A program made the position numbers and the translations under genes. From positions 12,701,001-12,765,000 of the forward strand of contig NC_135258.1 in the NCBI RefSeq assembly GCF_964204865.1: a stretch of DNA of 64,000 nt. Reading direction: 5' to 3'. This document shows positions 14,801 through 24,794 of the stretch, in pieces. The notes under the pieces were generated by a model. That model saw nothing but the letters and a program-made list of their open reading frames with translations. It was not told the DNA's origin and searched no databases. The stretch comes from Styela clava (Eukaryota > Chordata > Ascidiacea > Stolidobranchia > Styelidae). Every line of letters begins with the position of its first letter. Positions within the stretch are counted from its first letter, which is position 1.

Positions 14801-15437
14801 ACTTCAATACATCTTTCAATTTATCTTTTTACTCTCAGGTAATCAGATCTCACAACATTTGAAGAATATGAATAGTAATAACAACTTTGTGATGTCTAAT
14901 GACGCATCTACATTAAATATTGCCACAGCGAAGTCAAAACATTTTGCACCCTCACAACAGCAACAACAACAACAACATCATGAGCAAAGCGCAGGTTCAT
15001 TGTCGAATCGTTTATCGAGCGGTCAAACGGAAAATTTCATTTTACAAAATGATGACATTTTTACACTCAATCAGCCTAATGTTGAAAACAATTTAAACAC
15101 TGTATCTCTAGATCAGTTCCCGATTCAGAATTCATTTACAGCTCCAGCTAATACAGAACAATTACAACAAGTTACTAATGATAATGAAACAAGTGCTGAA
15201 ATTTTAAGGCTGCTCTGTGCGCCGTCAGATGACATCATACAAACAAAATTTGACAATCACAGCCTGCAATTGACAAATGTGTCACAAATTCATCCATCTA
15301 TTCTAGAGCAAATGTTCGCAAATCAAAATGCGACGAAACACAATCGACGATCCCTTGATACGACACAAGGATGTAGCAGTTCAACATCTAATAATAGGAC
15401 TACAAATGATTTAGGACAGAATTTTATAACACAGTGA
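2895..15437 (+). CDS. ATXN7: Ataxin-7 family protein (SAGA deubiquitinase-module anchor), 12 coding exons
   Basis: Span includes introns. Coding exons: 2895-2991, 3400-3465, 3708-3812, 4400-5449, 6479-6595, 7528-7599, 8861-9074, 9897-10008, 11007-11705, 12371-12457, 14005-14155, 14839-15437. They total 3369 nt (1122 aa) and stay in phase throughout. Residues about 55-93 form the N-terminal ataxin-7 zinc finger (C73, C76, H88, H93, within IVCEHCGQLVKPQ and THYERKH). Residues about 441-490 are the SCA7 domain with C449-x10-C460-x5-C466-x2-H469, then a basic RSKQFDEL helix. A third conserved block follows at about residue 612. In known family members the first finger docks the USP22 deubiquitinase module on SAGA and the SCA7 domain contacts nucleosomes. 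The linkers are low-complexity Ser/Thr/Asn-rich, with a six-His run near residue 311 and seven Gln at 963-969. The start is the first ATG of the conserved N-terminal block; a possible 5' exon or trans-splice acceptor ends one base before it. Assignment to ATXN7 rather than ATXN7L1/L2 is not resolved. Confidence 0.9.
5545..5781. mobile_element. hAT MITE in ataxin-7 intron 4
   Basis: A 237-bp element with perfect 13-bp inverted ends (CAGGGGTGTGCAA). It is flanked by 8-bp imperfect target duplications, tactacac and tactatat (6 of 8). GC-rich GCCCGCGGGCC motifs near the ends are typical of hAT MITEs. It has no coding capacity. Confidence 0.85.
6674..6955 (+). mobile_element. tRNA-derived SINE (family 1) in ataxin-7 intron 5
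   Basis: The head resembles a tRNA. The ends GTGGTGG and CCACCAC could pair as an acceptor stem, with an A-box-like TATAGTGGTTGA and a canonical B box GGTTCGAATCC. A non-tRNA tail follows, sharing GGAAAGACTTCGGTTCTTCC with other parts of the window. A second copy lies near 14223. The 3' boundary is approximate. A functional tRNA is unlikely because no proper anticodon arm can be drawn. Confidence 0.6.
9340..9703. mobile_element. hAT MITE in ataxin-7 intron 7, perfect 8-bp target duplication
   Basis: A 364-bp element with ends CAGGGGTGTGCAACC and GGTTCACACCCCTG. It is flanked by the exact 8-bp duplication gtctagca (9332-9339 and 9704-9711). It belongs to the same family as the copies at 5545 and 11873. 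The intact duplication indicates fairly recent insertion. Confidence 0.9.
10235..10533 (-). mobile_element. tRNA-derived SINE (family 2), reverse orientation, ataxin-7 intron 8
   Basis: On the minus strand it begins with a tRNA-like head (GTGGTGTGGCGCATCGTGCT) and a B box GGTTCGAATAC, and runs to a tail ending near CCCGGGATAAATATGTAAAT. It matches 30405-30687 over its whole length in the same orientation, including GGAGTCCAGCAATC on the plus strand. The boundaries come from where the two copies stop matching. Confidence 0.7.
10634..10897 (+). CDS. Possible small two-helix membrane protein nested in ataxin-7 intron 8 (hypothetical)
   Basis: An 87-codon open frame on the same strand as, and inside, the 1-kb intron between ataxin-7 exons 8 and 9. 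It starts MNWKQKFSNV and has two long hydrophobic stretches: about residues 29-50 (containing YLIVFTILTGVGLYIA) and about 64-85 (containing ALTFCIFTLVSL). A charged KCHVKK loop separates them. Codon choice resembles a real gene more than random intron sequence. I recognise no family, and there is no conserved promoter or poly(A) signal I can point to. It could be an intronless nested gene, a retrocopy of part of a membrane protein, or chance. Kept at low confidence. Confidence 0.25.
   Translation: MNWKQKFSNVVTAVVVDCKLSPIPQRCFVAYTGYLIVFTILTGVGLYIAKAMDKCHVKKFFWKALTFCIFTLVSLRPWFFLKFVACH
11873..12186. mobile_element. hAT MITE in ataxin-7 intron 9
   Basis: A 314-bp element beginning CAGAGGTGTGCAACC and ending GTTGCACACCCCTG. 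It is flanked by attcagat and atttaaag (5 of 8 identical, a decayed target duplication). Its interior aligns with the copy at 9340, sharing AACTGGGTGAA near the left end and ACAATTTTT near the right. Confidence 0.8.
12815..12870 (+). repeat. SINE tail fragment
   Basis: Contains GGAAGACTTCGGTCTTTCGAAA, which I read as a decayed copy of the tail segment of the family-1 SINE at 6674. Only about 50 bp are recognisable and no tRNA head is present. Confidence 0.35.
12877..13189. mobile_element. hAT MITE (second subfamily) in ataxin-7 intron 10
   Basis: A 313-bp element with ends CAGTGTTACTTAAAC and TTGAAAACCACTG. It is flanked by atctagat and gtctagat (7 of 8). The CAGTG...CACTG ends mark a hAT/Charlie-like subfamily different from the CAGGGG copies. 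No coding capacity. Confidence 0.8.
13438..13800. mobile_element. TAGGGCTGGGC-type hAT MITE in ataxin-7 intron 10
   Basis: A 363-bp element with ends TAGGGTTTGGCATTTTCGAA and AAAATGCCCAGCACTG. It is flanked by gccatggt and gccagggt (7 of 8). It belongs with the copies at 21254 and 31000, sharing the segment that reads CATCAATAACTC and the motif AAACAAGATGGCG. Confidence 0.8.
14223..14420 (+). mobile_element. tRNA-derived SINE (family 1), ataxin-7 intron 11
   Basis: A second copy of the SINE at 6674. It has a tRNA-like head with B box GGTTCAAATCC followed by CATGCCCACCAC, then a diverged tail ending near GGCAGGCATGAATAGG. It begins about 70 nt after the exon 11 splice donor. Confidence 0.55.
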
Positions 15438-18400
15438 AATACGCAGCAAGAGTATAGCAAATATGAATTCATTTTTACCCTGCTTCAAGTTCCTTATGAA
15501 ATCTAACCTCAGCTTGCCCCATCACAAGCACAGTTATTTCGGTAATGAGTGAAGTTGTCTCAAAGATAGATGTAGATTATATAAAATGACCTGCAACCTG
15601 TACAGTGGATTTCTGTCTCTCTTTACCATAAAAATAACTGTGCAATCTGCATTGGGTGGCCCTATGCAATTGGTGGCAAATATTGCGCAATTGACACGAG
15701 AGCGTTCTGCAAATATTCATATTCAATCATGGCTTGCTCAGGAGTGAAATAAGAATTGATCATGTATTTTGTTGAGCCCACTAAACTAAAATGATAATTT
15801 TAACATCGGTTTCGGTGGAAATTGATCTAACCTAGCCACAAAGTTATAAATATAGCCTACATTATGATTCGATATTCTGGATTTGATTCGAGTATCGAAG
15901 AATTGAGTTTATTTCGAATTGCACATCCCCGATTCTAACTTGAATGTATCTTTCGCTCTCAGAAATAGAGTATGCTTGCTTGCCACCACTTGGGCTCATA
16001 TTACTGATAATGTTAATGTGAAATTTAGCCTGAAACGAATTCTGAAAGTTTATGTAATGAGTTTCCTATTATTTCTGTTGGTTTTGTTATATTGTTTTGT
16101 CAAGCTTTCTCGAATTTAGCATTGTCCCGTTCATGACCAGATAATTTTACGATAAATTTTACCGCTTGTGTTGTAGAATAGTTTGTAGCCTGCTAATATA
16201 ATATGCAATAGATATGTTTTGTGAATTGCATCGTCCAGTAGATTATGTAACAAAGTTTGCACAGCTTCATTTTCTAGTTGAAAATTTAAATCTCATCAAC
16301 TTTTTAAGTTTACGCATTTGATGGCTGTGGAGATCTATTTAATGTAGGCGCATGTTTTTTTTTGTAACGATCTAGCTATTATTGCTGTCTCATTTATTTC
16401 TATTGTTATACCTGAATCTTATTTGTGCGCTATTCTTATTTTGCCAGCGAAATTTGCCTTTTCATCTTAATTCTCTTATTTTCTCACCAATTTTTATTCT
16501 ATTTTCTTACTGTGTGTGGATGTTACTGTGTCTGCAAGTGTTGCTATGGAATGTTGTTGTCAAGTTGAACTTTGCTAAATCAAAGGATTCAAAATTATTT
16601 ATCATTAATTGCTTTATGAATGCTGACAATTAACAATCTTGAATTGTTTTTCATATAATGGAGCACATTTACAATTTCAACTTGTATGAAGTTGATAGAC
16701 TTTTGATCCTATGTTTACTTTATATGATGAAACATTACTATTACACCATCCCAAGGGGTAAATTTTCATCAAATTTAGGACTTTAGATCTCAGCACTAAG
16801 ACATCTTATAAATTGTGCAATAGGTCTTCATATTTTGAAAGCTCTAACGTTAGAAATAATAATTCAAGTTCTTTGAGTTTCTATGACTCTTCTGATCTAT
16901 TGAAGATAGTCATATAAAAAGCCGATCTAGAAATAATAAGATTTACATCTTCTAATTCTGAACATACACTTTAAAATAATATACCAGGAAATGTGATAAC
17001 ATTTTTTTAGTTCAGCTCAATATGAATAGTTTTTTTGACAACTTCAATTGTTTTCATTATTCTGAAACCAGTAATGGCTTTGTAATGTTCTAATTCTCAT
17101 TAATTGTGCAGATAGTTTAATTTTCCAGTATAAATTAATTACAGTTAATTTTGAGTGACATCAGTTTTTAGCTACTCTTTAATTCAAATTATTCTGGTTA
17201 TAGTTGTACCTTACAGGTAAAAAATATAAATCCAATTTATTGCTTTTTTAACATCCATTCTCCATCTGAAAATTATAATTTATGTTTTCCAATACAATAA
17301 ATACTGTTTAAGCAGGGTTTATAGATGCAAATAGGAATAGGGTATAATGGCTGTTTTCTCGATCCTCAAAAGATAAGTTTCAGTAAATTTAAATCTTATT
17401 TGAACTTGTTGACCTTGCTTCAGATCCTTATTATTGTGGTTGAATGTCTTTGCTGTTGTTTGAACTTTTATATTCTGTAAGATGGTTTGAATATTTATCT
17501 CTGTCATCCAATGAATTGACGTCAGAAAATTGTTTCAGTTGTCTTTGTTTATTTCATTGATACTTCGTTACTTGAATGAAATACCCATTTGAAATATAGA
17601 AGAATGTCTTTATGCAGTATTATCAAAGTTATCAATTAAATTGTAGTTGTTTAAATGATAATGTAGTGACTTGCAATTTTGTTCCAATCTTGATTTATAA
17701 CGGGATGATTATGTATGATACCGGGATGATGATTGTATGATTGGTGGTTTTGGTGCAGTGAAATACTAAATAGTTGAATTCTGATCTGCTGGACTGATAA
17801 TAATTGGATAAATTTGATGATTTATGTCAAAAAATTGATTGAAATTTTAGATAAATTTTGAAAGAGATTGAGGAGTTTTCGTAATTTGATAATGTTCTGT
17901 ATGTTTGTCTTTTCCCCCTTTATTGTACAGGGTGTTGCGAAAGTCTTTTTACAATGTCAAAATTTTGAGAACTGACTTCATGACAATTTTGAAATTGAAA
18001 CGGGGCATTGTGTTAATATGAAGTATAAGGATTGCTGCAGCATATTACTAGAAATGTTTTCAATCTTTTGTGATTTCTAAAGGAAAGTCATAGCTCATTC
18101 TTGCTGTATTTGCTAAAGTCATTGTGTTTAGCAGATGCATATTATATTTTGAGTTTACATTCACTGTTTAACATTTCCTGATTTGAATATGTTGAAGTCA
18201 TAATAAGGTACTTATTGCCATATTAAAAATTGCCTTGTATACCATACCACCAAAGAAATGTCTCTTTTGATTGTATGTGCTTTTTATGTTGGATATAATA
18301 CCAGGTCACCATTACGTTCATTAAAAGGTAATGTGATATCCTGCAGCCGTTAGCATTTTTGATTATATACATGTGTGCATTAGGCTTGCTTTATTTATGG

Positions 18401-18790
18401 AAAATCGTTGTATGTTTGTTTTGCTTATTCATACATTTAACAATTCTTTGTCGATACATGCCTGCTTTGCTTAGCCGTTGTTGAATTGAGCATGAAAAGT
18501 ACTGCTTGCTTGGATACTTATTTTTTCAATTAATAATATGAATTATGTTCCCATATTTTTAGATACTTTTACATCACTTATATTAATATGCTTAAAACTC
18601 TTTTTAGCTACGATGCCGTGCATATTATCGTCGATGATATTTTTTTTGTCTTTATTTTTTTTGTTCTCTTTTTTTTTTCTAATTTAAGAACCACACCGTT
18701 TTGTACTTGTATTTTCACATATCGCCCGGTATAGCAAAGTATTTTTATTGTGAATTTGCGGTGTAAATAAATTAATTTATACGCATTGTT
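15438..18790 (+). other. Probable 3'UTR of ataxin-7
   Basis: A 3.3-kb stretch after the stop codon with T-rich plus-strand composition, no splice-paired reading frames and no recognised transposon. It ends at a poly(A) signal followed by a GT-rich tract. The 3'UTR reading is an inference; an earlier end at the AATAAA at 17296 is possible. Confidence 0.45.
18766..18771 (+). terminator. Candidate poly(A) signal for ataxin-7
   Basis: AATAAA followed within about 20 nt by TTGTTTTGTGTC, the GT-rich pattern expected downstream of a cleavage site. An alternative AATAAA lies at 17296-17301. Confidence 0.45.
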
Positions 18791-21088
18791 TTGTGTCTAG
18801 TTGAGGGGCTATTGTTATAAAATAGTATCATCGCCTGGGCTATATATACAACCAGCGATGGATAGGCCTACTTGTCATCGGAGGTCAACGAATAATTGGT
18901 ACCGCCTTATGTGAATATCATCAGTTCTGGGTTCTCCCTAGTTAATAGAAAAATAGAGATTTACTGATATAGGAATTTGGTTTGCGGTGGTACTTGAGAT
19001 TTGGCAATCGAGACTGAATACTCAACTTCAAGTCGTCATAGGTTCTGGAAAAACTGGTGTAGTCCGGATACCGATACCGAAGCTGTTTCGACTTTATTTA
19101 GGATATTCGTCAGTATTTATGCTCATGATAGAATGGAAAATTCGGCAGCGCCCGGGTGTTGAATCGTGGCAGATATTACCCGCTGTGAGCGTAGAAACCA
19201 TACCCACCTAAAATTTCTATTCCGAATTATATTTATTCAAATATCTTGAAACGTTGCTAATATTAGGCTTTGGTGCAAACTAGCAATTAGTGTTAATTTT
19301 GCATCACTTAATTGGAAATGATTTTGTAATGAATCAGTTACAACAATCGTAAATAAGTACATTTTCCCGATATTAACACAAGTTTAGTAGCACTGTTGTT
19401 GGATACTTTCTAGTGCTGTTGTTGGATATTTTCTACTCATCTGCCGCCTAATTATTGATCTCACGGGTATTAGATGTGCAGTTTTCTGAATACTGTACAT
19501 TTATCGATATCATATTGTCAAAAATAAACAAACAGTTCAATACAGGTTGACGGAATCCAAGTAACACTACACGCATGTCGTATTGTTGAAAATCACCCTC
19601 TATCTTCATTTCGCTTATTTTGCCTAAATCAGTGGTCATTGATAATAATAGTTTGGTGCCCCGAGGGCATGATGTTGTAACACCGTCGAACTCAGAGCAA
19701 TACGTAACGAGTTTTATAAAAAAAATTTTAATTTTAATGTTAGAGTGGAATTAGAAACGATTTCATGTTTTTGAAGGCCAACTACTAACCAAGTCCCAAC
19801 GACGATTACAGTACATATTGCAATACATGTGCTTTAGATATGGTGGCATTTTGTATATAGTATATATATATAACTTTCAACAGATGGGATGAGGTAGAGG
19901 CGTGTGTCGATCGAAAGAGATCGTACAAATGATAAATTTTCTTTTGGTATAACATGGCCAGAAGAAAGCACTATATGTTATGTTCTGTTCAGAATATCCA
20001 CCGGTCCAGAAAAAATGCTGGAAATAATCGGGGTTTCGGTATCCCTCGCCTAATCAATATTGGGGACAGTGATAAACGAACCTAGTAAATATTAGGTGAT
20101 TAGTAATTAGGTTGTAGGGAATATTAGTATTTTAAAAAACTGATGATTCAGATAGATCTAAACTGGTCAAAAAACTTCTCCCAATTCGGAAAAATCACTT
20201 ATCCTACAGATCGCTGTAAATAATTACACGCTCATACTAATTAGGCCAAAACTCACAAAGTATAACTCATTTAACACGTCGAACTTCTATAAGTTGTTCG
20301 CAATTGTAGCAGTGGGAAACTCCATGTTTAGTCGAGACTGGGTTTATAACGAAACACAAATAGACTAACAACAAATACATAGTTGTCTTCATAAAGTTTC
20401 CATGAAATGTGGTTTAATCAGACAATCTTCTCAGTCACATCCCAAATAAATCTACGTTCTTTATTTCCACTAGTAAACAACAATCATTGGTCACTGATTA
20501 GAGTGAGATAGAGATTACTGTATCTTTGTTTCTTTACTGAAAATGACAACTCCCTCCCCTTGTGTTTCCCTTTGCTACTGTCTTTTTTCTCTCTCTTTTG
20601 ACCTTAAAAAAATATTTTGCGCGCGTGCCACATTTCGGTTCAGGGCGTGGTAGTGTGAGGTCGTTCCTGCGCTGGTCTGGGCCAGGTATATTCACAGTTT
20701 TAAGGCAGGGAAGGTCTAGATATAATTAAGTCAACTAATTATTCCCATTCTTCATGCATATATAAGCTAGAACTTGAATTGTATAAATAATAATCTATTT
20801 TGATACAATTGGGTAACGCATTTTTTCAGTCATACTCAGAATTTTGAGTGGTATATGATGAATATAGATTTCAGCATTGAGTTTTTGTTTCTTCTCTTAT
20901 ATACCATTCGAGTGTATTTATTTACGTGTTTTGCAACGTTTTTCTTTATGGATCAAGTCTTGTTTTCTGATTATATTTTTTGTCAGTTGTAAACCGCGTC
21001 AACGTGCTGTTTATAATTTTCCTACTTTGCACAAGAACTTTGCATCATCGCTAAAAAGTAAGCCATAACTATTATTTTCAAATTACAG
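18791..21088. other. Intergenic, no gene supported
   Basis: Start of the gene-poor interval between the convergent ataxin-7 and PATL1 genes. Reading frames are short and unrelated to known families. One exon-like piece at about 20990-21059 has an acceptor TTTTTGTCAG and a donor GTAAGC, directly before the repeated exon units, but it could not be assigned. Confidence 0.4.
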
Positions 21089-21172
21089 GCTTAAAAGTGA
21101 AGAAAAATCTACCGATATATGATATTGGCATGATTGATGGTGGAGTGGCGACTGATTGATGTAGGTAGAAAG
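21089..21172 (+). pseudogene. Decayed copy of the repeated exon (unit A)
   Basis: Preceded by acceptor TTACAG and followed by GTAACT. Its last 55 bases align without gaps to the exon at 21680 at roughly two-thirds identity. The downstream intron is also alike, sharing CATAACTTGATTATA. All three frames contain stops, so this copy is broken. Confidence 0.45.
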
Positions 21173-21253
21173 GTAACTGATCTAAAGTAGTTATCATTTT
21201 TTTCATAACTTGATTATAAGTAAAAGCCTTTTAATTTTTAATCTAATTACAGG

Positions 21254-21672
21254 TAGGGCTGGGCATTTTCGAATACCTGATGATTTCAGAATCGAATCGA
21301 ATATTTTTTTCGAATCGAATCGAATCTCGAATACTTGGGAGATATATAATTGTATGTAACTGTCTTCTTGTATTTGGTCCTCCAGACACATAAATTACTA
21401 GAAACGTAAAATATATCACTCAGACAGATTGCTGAGCGTTCACACACAATAAAAAATACGTTTTCATCAATAACTCACCACAGAAATGAGTCATATGTCA
21501 GAATTGCGTTGAAAAATATGACTTCCATAAAAAAAAATTTAGAAATTTACCTCGACAATTGGCGGAAAGGAAAAAAACAAGATGGCGGCGATTCGAAATT
21601 TCGCTTTGAACCGATTCGAATAATTTACTATTCGATTCGATTCGAATATTCGATTCGAAATGCCCAGCACTA
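21254..21672. mobile_element. TAGGGCTGGGC-type hAT MITE inserted at a splice acceptor
   Basis: A 419-bp element with ends TAGGGCTGGGCATTTTCGAA and TTCGAAATGCCCAGCACTA. It is flanked by the exact 8-bp duplication attacagg (21246-21253 and 21673-21680). The duplicated bases are the acceptor ttacag plus one more base, so the insertion recreated an acceptor on its right side. The interior is rich in TTCGAATCGAAT. Confidence 0.9.
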
Positions 21673-21679
21673 ATTACAG

Positions 21680-21749
21680 GACTTTGCGAAGAAGGAAGAT
21701 ATTGTTACTGCTGGCGGTCGAGTGACGATTGGTCGATGTAAATGGAAAG
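21680..21749 (+). other. Orphan 70-nt coding-like exon (unit B), gene unknown
   Basis: Acceptor TTACAG, 70 nt open in one frame, donor GTAGGT. The frame reads DFAKKEDIVTAGGR, then VTIGRCKWK. It matches the exon at 22074 at 57 of 70 bases and 15 of 23 residues. With entry phase 0 and exit phase 1 it cannot be spliced in frame to unit C. The GGRVTIGRCKWKG motif is faintly like the start of a CAP-Gly fold, but no parent gene can be assembled. It may belong to a gene that is now broken. Confidence 0.4.
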
Positions 21750-21820
21750 GTAGGTAGTTGGTCTAAAAATGTTACAAAATCTAAGGTTTTTATCACAACT
21801 TGATTATAGAGCGAAGGTTT

Positions 21821-22044
21821 GCTGGTATCATTGGGCCTCCTTCGATTGTCGTGTAGTATAGCCACACCCCCGTAAATTATTATCACCACATTAATTCAGC
21901 TTTCCGCACCCTAAATCAGAATAGTAAAAAAAACCAGCTGCGGAAAGCTGAATTAATGTCCGCAGCTGAATTAATGTGCTGATAATAATTTACGGGGGTG
22001 TGGCTATACTACACGACAATCGAAGGAGGCCCAATGATACCAGC
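21821..22044. mobile_element. Foldback element with 88-bp arms and 6-bp target duplication
   Basis: The left arm 21821-21908 pairs with the right arm 21939-22044, interrupted by an 18-bp partial duplication of AGCTGAATTAATGT. The ends are GCTGGTATCATTGGGCC and its complement. Identical aggttt sequences flank it (21815-21820 and 22045-22050). It sits in the intron between exon units B and C. Confidence 0.8.
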
Positions 22045-22073
22045 AGGTTTTATAATTTCCAATTCAATTACAG

Positions 22074-22143
22074 GTCTTTGTGAAGGTAGAAGATATTGTT
22101 ACTGCTGATGACCGAGTGGCAATTGATCGATGTAAATGGACAG
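22074..22143 (+). other. Orphan 70-nt coding-like exon (unit C), gene unknown
   Basis: Acceptor AATTACAG, 70 nt open in one frame, donor GTGGGT. The frame reads VFVKVEDIVTADDR, then VAIDRCKWT. It has the same length and phase as unit B at 21680, and most differences from B change amino acids. ADDRVAIDRCKWTG loosely resembles the GDRVxVxxxxxG opening of CAP-Gly domains. No continuing exon was identified downstream. Confidence 0.4.
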
Positions 22144-22759
22144 GTGGGTCTGCTTCATTTTTTATGAACAATATTTTACTCAGAGGGAAAGGCGTATACG
22201 TAAAACATAATTTCTTAATTTGTTGGTTCGTGTTGTTTGTACAGTGTAAACATTCGAATATTGAAAGCGCTTCACTGACAACAAAATTTTACAACAAAAA
22301 TTGCGCTTTTCCACGAGTTTTCCTCTTTTTATTTCAACGATTGTGATCATAATTTGTTCTACACTACATAAACACACGTATGATACCTAATAAGTTCTGA
22401 TTTTGGGGTTATGCTAATGTAGTTGTGTACATCTCTTAACTTTTTACATCACAATATTGTTGCGTATTACAATTGTAAAGGTTGGAGAATAATGCTATAC
22501 TGCTATAATCTTTATGCTAATGACCTAAAACTTAAACCACAATATTCTTACACCAAATGCTTTTATGTAGCAGGCATACAAATGCAAAATGAGATTTTGA
22601 AGAAACAAGATAGCAATGCTCAATGTGGAGACGGAGCCGGAACGAAATATTTCACCCGTATATTCTCCAAAAATCATTTCTTGGTCTCGGGATAGCTGTA
22701 GTTTCGATGTATCTATTCCCCTGAGTGTTGGGTCGTGCCGAACTGACATTAACTACTAA

Positions 22760-23235
22760 AGCTGAACATTTTTGAATACTTGCTAATTTCATCACTCAGT
22801 CAGTTGGCACCGAGTTGTCAATCATGTTTTATCAATAACTCAACTAGTCACTGGAAAGAAAATAGTCGTCTGTCAATCACTAATAATGCGTGTTGGGTCG
22901 TTCTACACAGTGCCCCAGAAGTATGTGCACCAAGATGGCGCACAACTGATAACCCTAACCTGGTACACATACTATGTTCAGGTTGTGCGCCATCTTGGTG
23001 CACATACTTCGGGAGCACCTATTAAATACTAAAGCCGGGAATACCTGATTAATTGAATCTTGATTACTAAGAAGATATTTAAATTTCATATTTAAACATG
23101 ATTGTATGAAGTCTTCAAGGCATACAAGTTACTGAAAACATAGAATCCATTACTCAGTCAGTTCGTGAAGTCGTCACTCGCAATAAGAATCATGCTTCAT
23201 CAATAACTCACTGGGAAGAAAACAGCGTGCCCGTC
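22760..23235. repeat. Decayed TAGGGCTGGGC-type MITE copies split by a palindromic MITE
   Basis: The flanks of the palindrome at 22910 carry segments like the 21254 family: TCAATAACTCAAC and TCACTCAGTCAGTTGGC on the left, TCAATAACTCACTGGGAAG and TTACTCAGTCAGTTCG on the right. They appear to be two degraded copies, so the palindrome landed in older transposon DNA. Confidence 0.5.
22910..23018. mobile_element. Palindromic ~109-bp MITE
   Basis: The arms GTGCCCCAGAAGTATGTGCA and CACCAAGATGGCGCACAAC pair with the inverted right arm GGTTGTGCGCCATCTTGG, leaving a short loop containing CTAACCTGGTACACATACT. Related copies lie at 38051, 51396 and 54801. Confidence 0.75.
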
Positions 23236-23580
23236 CCTCATAACAGCGCACTTCGTCAAATAGCCACTGATATGTGAATAGCTGTTGTCCTTGTGAAAAA
23301 AATCTGCATTTTTAAACTTTAACTTATCATTCAGATTCTGCCGGGAACGGCTAATCAAGGCGAACTCAATTACAAGTATGGATAAAGTAAGTAATTATTC
23401 CATTTCTTTTTATAAAGGCGTGAAATATAGTAAAAAAATTATTCAACCAATTACTTTATCGATATCTTTAATATCCAATTTTAGCTTCAGTTTAGAATTT
23501 TAGTAGCTATTGGGTGGGTATAAGGGGCAGCCTGGGCAGCAGTCCCTGTCTATGGCTATCTCCATTACATCCCTTTAAGG

Positions 23581-23722
23581 CAGGGGTCGGCAGTCTACGA
23601 CCCGCGGGCCAGATCCGGATTTTTCGATAGATGTATGCTTGATTTTTATTATAAAAAGTATCATCCGTTCGGTTTGCAACCCTAATTTTGGCCCACGAGC
23701 GACAAAAGGTTGCCAACCACCG
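23581..23722. mobile_element. hAT MITE with perfect 8-bp target duplication
   Basis: A 142-bp element beginning CAGGGGTCGGCA and ending TTGCCAACCACCG. It is flanked by the exact duplication ctttaagg (23573-23580 and 23723-23730). The outer bases of the right end have diverged from the expected CCCCTG. Confidence 0.85.
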
Positions 23723-24794
23723 CTTTAAGGTTATAGAATCAATTTGCGGAGAAATTTCGAATGCTGTAACATTTCGCTGTTATCGAATCCCAAGTGATGC
23801 TTTTTAAATTCAAACCCAGGCATATGGGTGTTTTACTCGTAATTTTAATTAAAGATTATGGAATTGGGGGAGCAATTTTAGTCCAGAGGTTATATTTTAA
23901 TTAAAATCATGGCGGTTTGTGAAATATTTCTTCCAACGCTGTTAAACTAGTTTTTATATACTTCAGGTGCGTACTGGACGGAAGTAAAATATGATTAATG
24001 GCAGTTTTATCTTGATATGGAGTGTTTTAGAATAGTACCAATCGTATTTTCCATTTTATTTTAATCAGTTCTGTATCCGGGTTTTAGAAGAAGTCGGGGC
24101 TTGCTTAGCCCCCCAGATCGTGGGTCATAATAGGTATTGAATATTGATTGGTTCGGGACACAGAGATTTCTTGATGATGGCTGCCATCAAATAGCTATCA
24201 TCAGCTCGTAGACTGCTATCATAGATATAAGCGCAAGATTTATTCGAATACGGTATCTTGTAAGTTAGTAAGGTTCCTGTACTTCGTCACAAATTCCGTC
24301 GTTCTGTGCCTAGAATCTTTGCATTTTTTGTTATTTTAACAAGTTTTATTTCTTTTTGTTAATTAATGGATATTAATAAATAAATATAACCGATGAGAAA
24401 ATATTTCCATGCTTGCTCGGAGTCTGGGCTTGGTTTGTCAGGTTTCGAATAGTTGTTCGGGATAAACTAGCATGCGTATGACGTCACTAGGTTATGACGT
24501 CACCCTAACGAGCAGCGGTATTTTGGGGCAGGCCGGCGCTGGATCCGTGCCGAAACGACGCGATTTATTTTTATGTATGGCCGACCATTGGCCGTAGATG
24601 AATCGAGTATAATTTCTGAAATATATCCATAATCATGCCTGGTCGGAATATAAATTATCTCCATTTTCCAAGGTCTGAACCTTCATTTTCGTTTATTTTG
24701 GGATTTCTATCTTATAAGTCGAAGCTTCCTTCATACTTCATATATCTGCGTAATCCAATCAATGACGACACGAAATCGATACGGGACAGTAAGT

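Noticed and set aside
21680..22143. Firm CAP-Gly domain call for the repeated exons
   Set aside because: Only a short DRV-type resemblance; the diagnostic GKNDG core of CAP-Gly is not present in the window.
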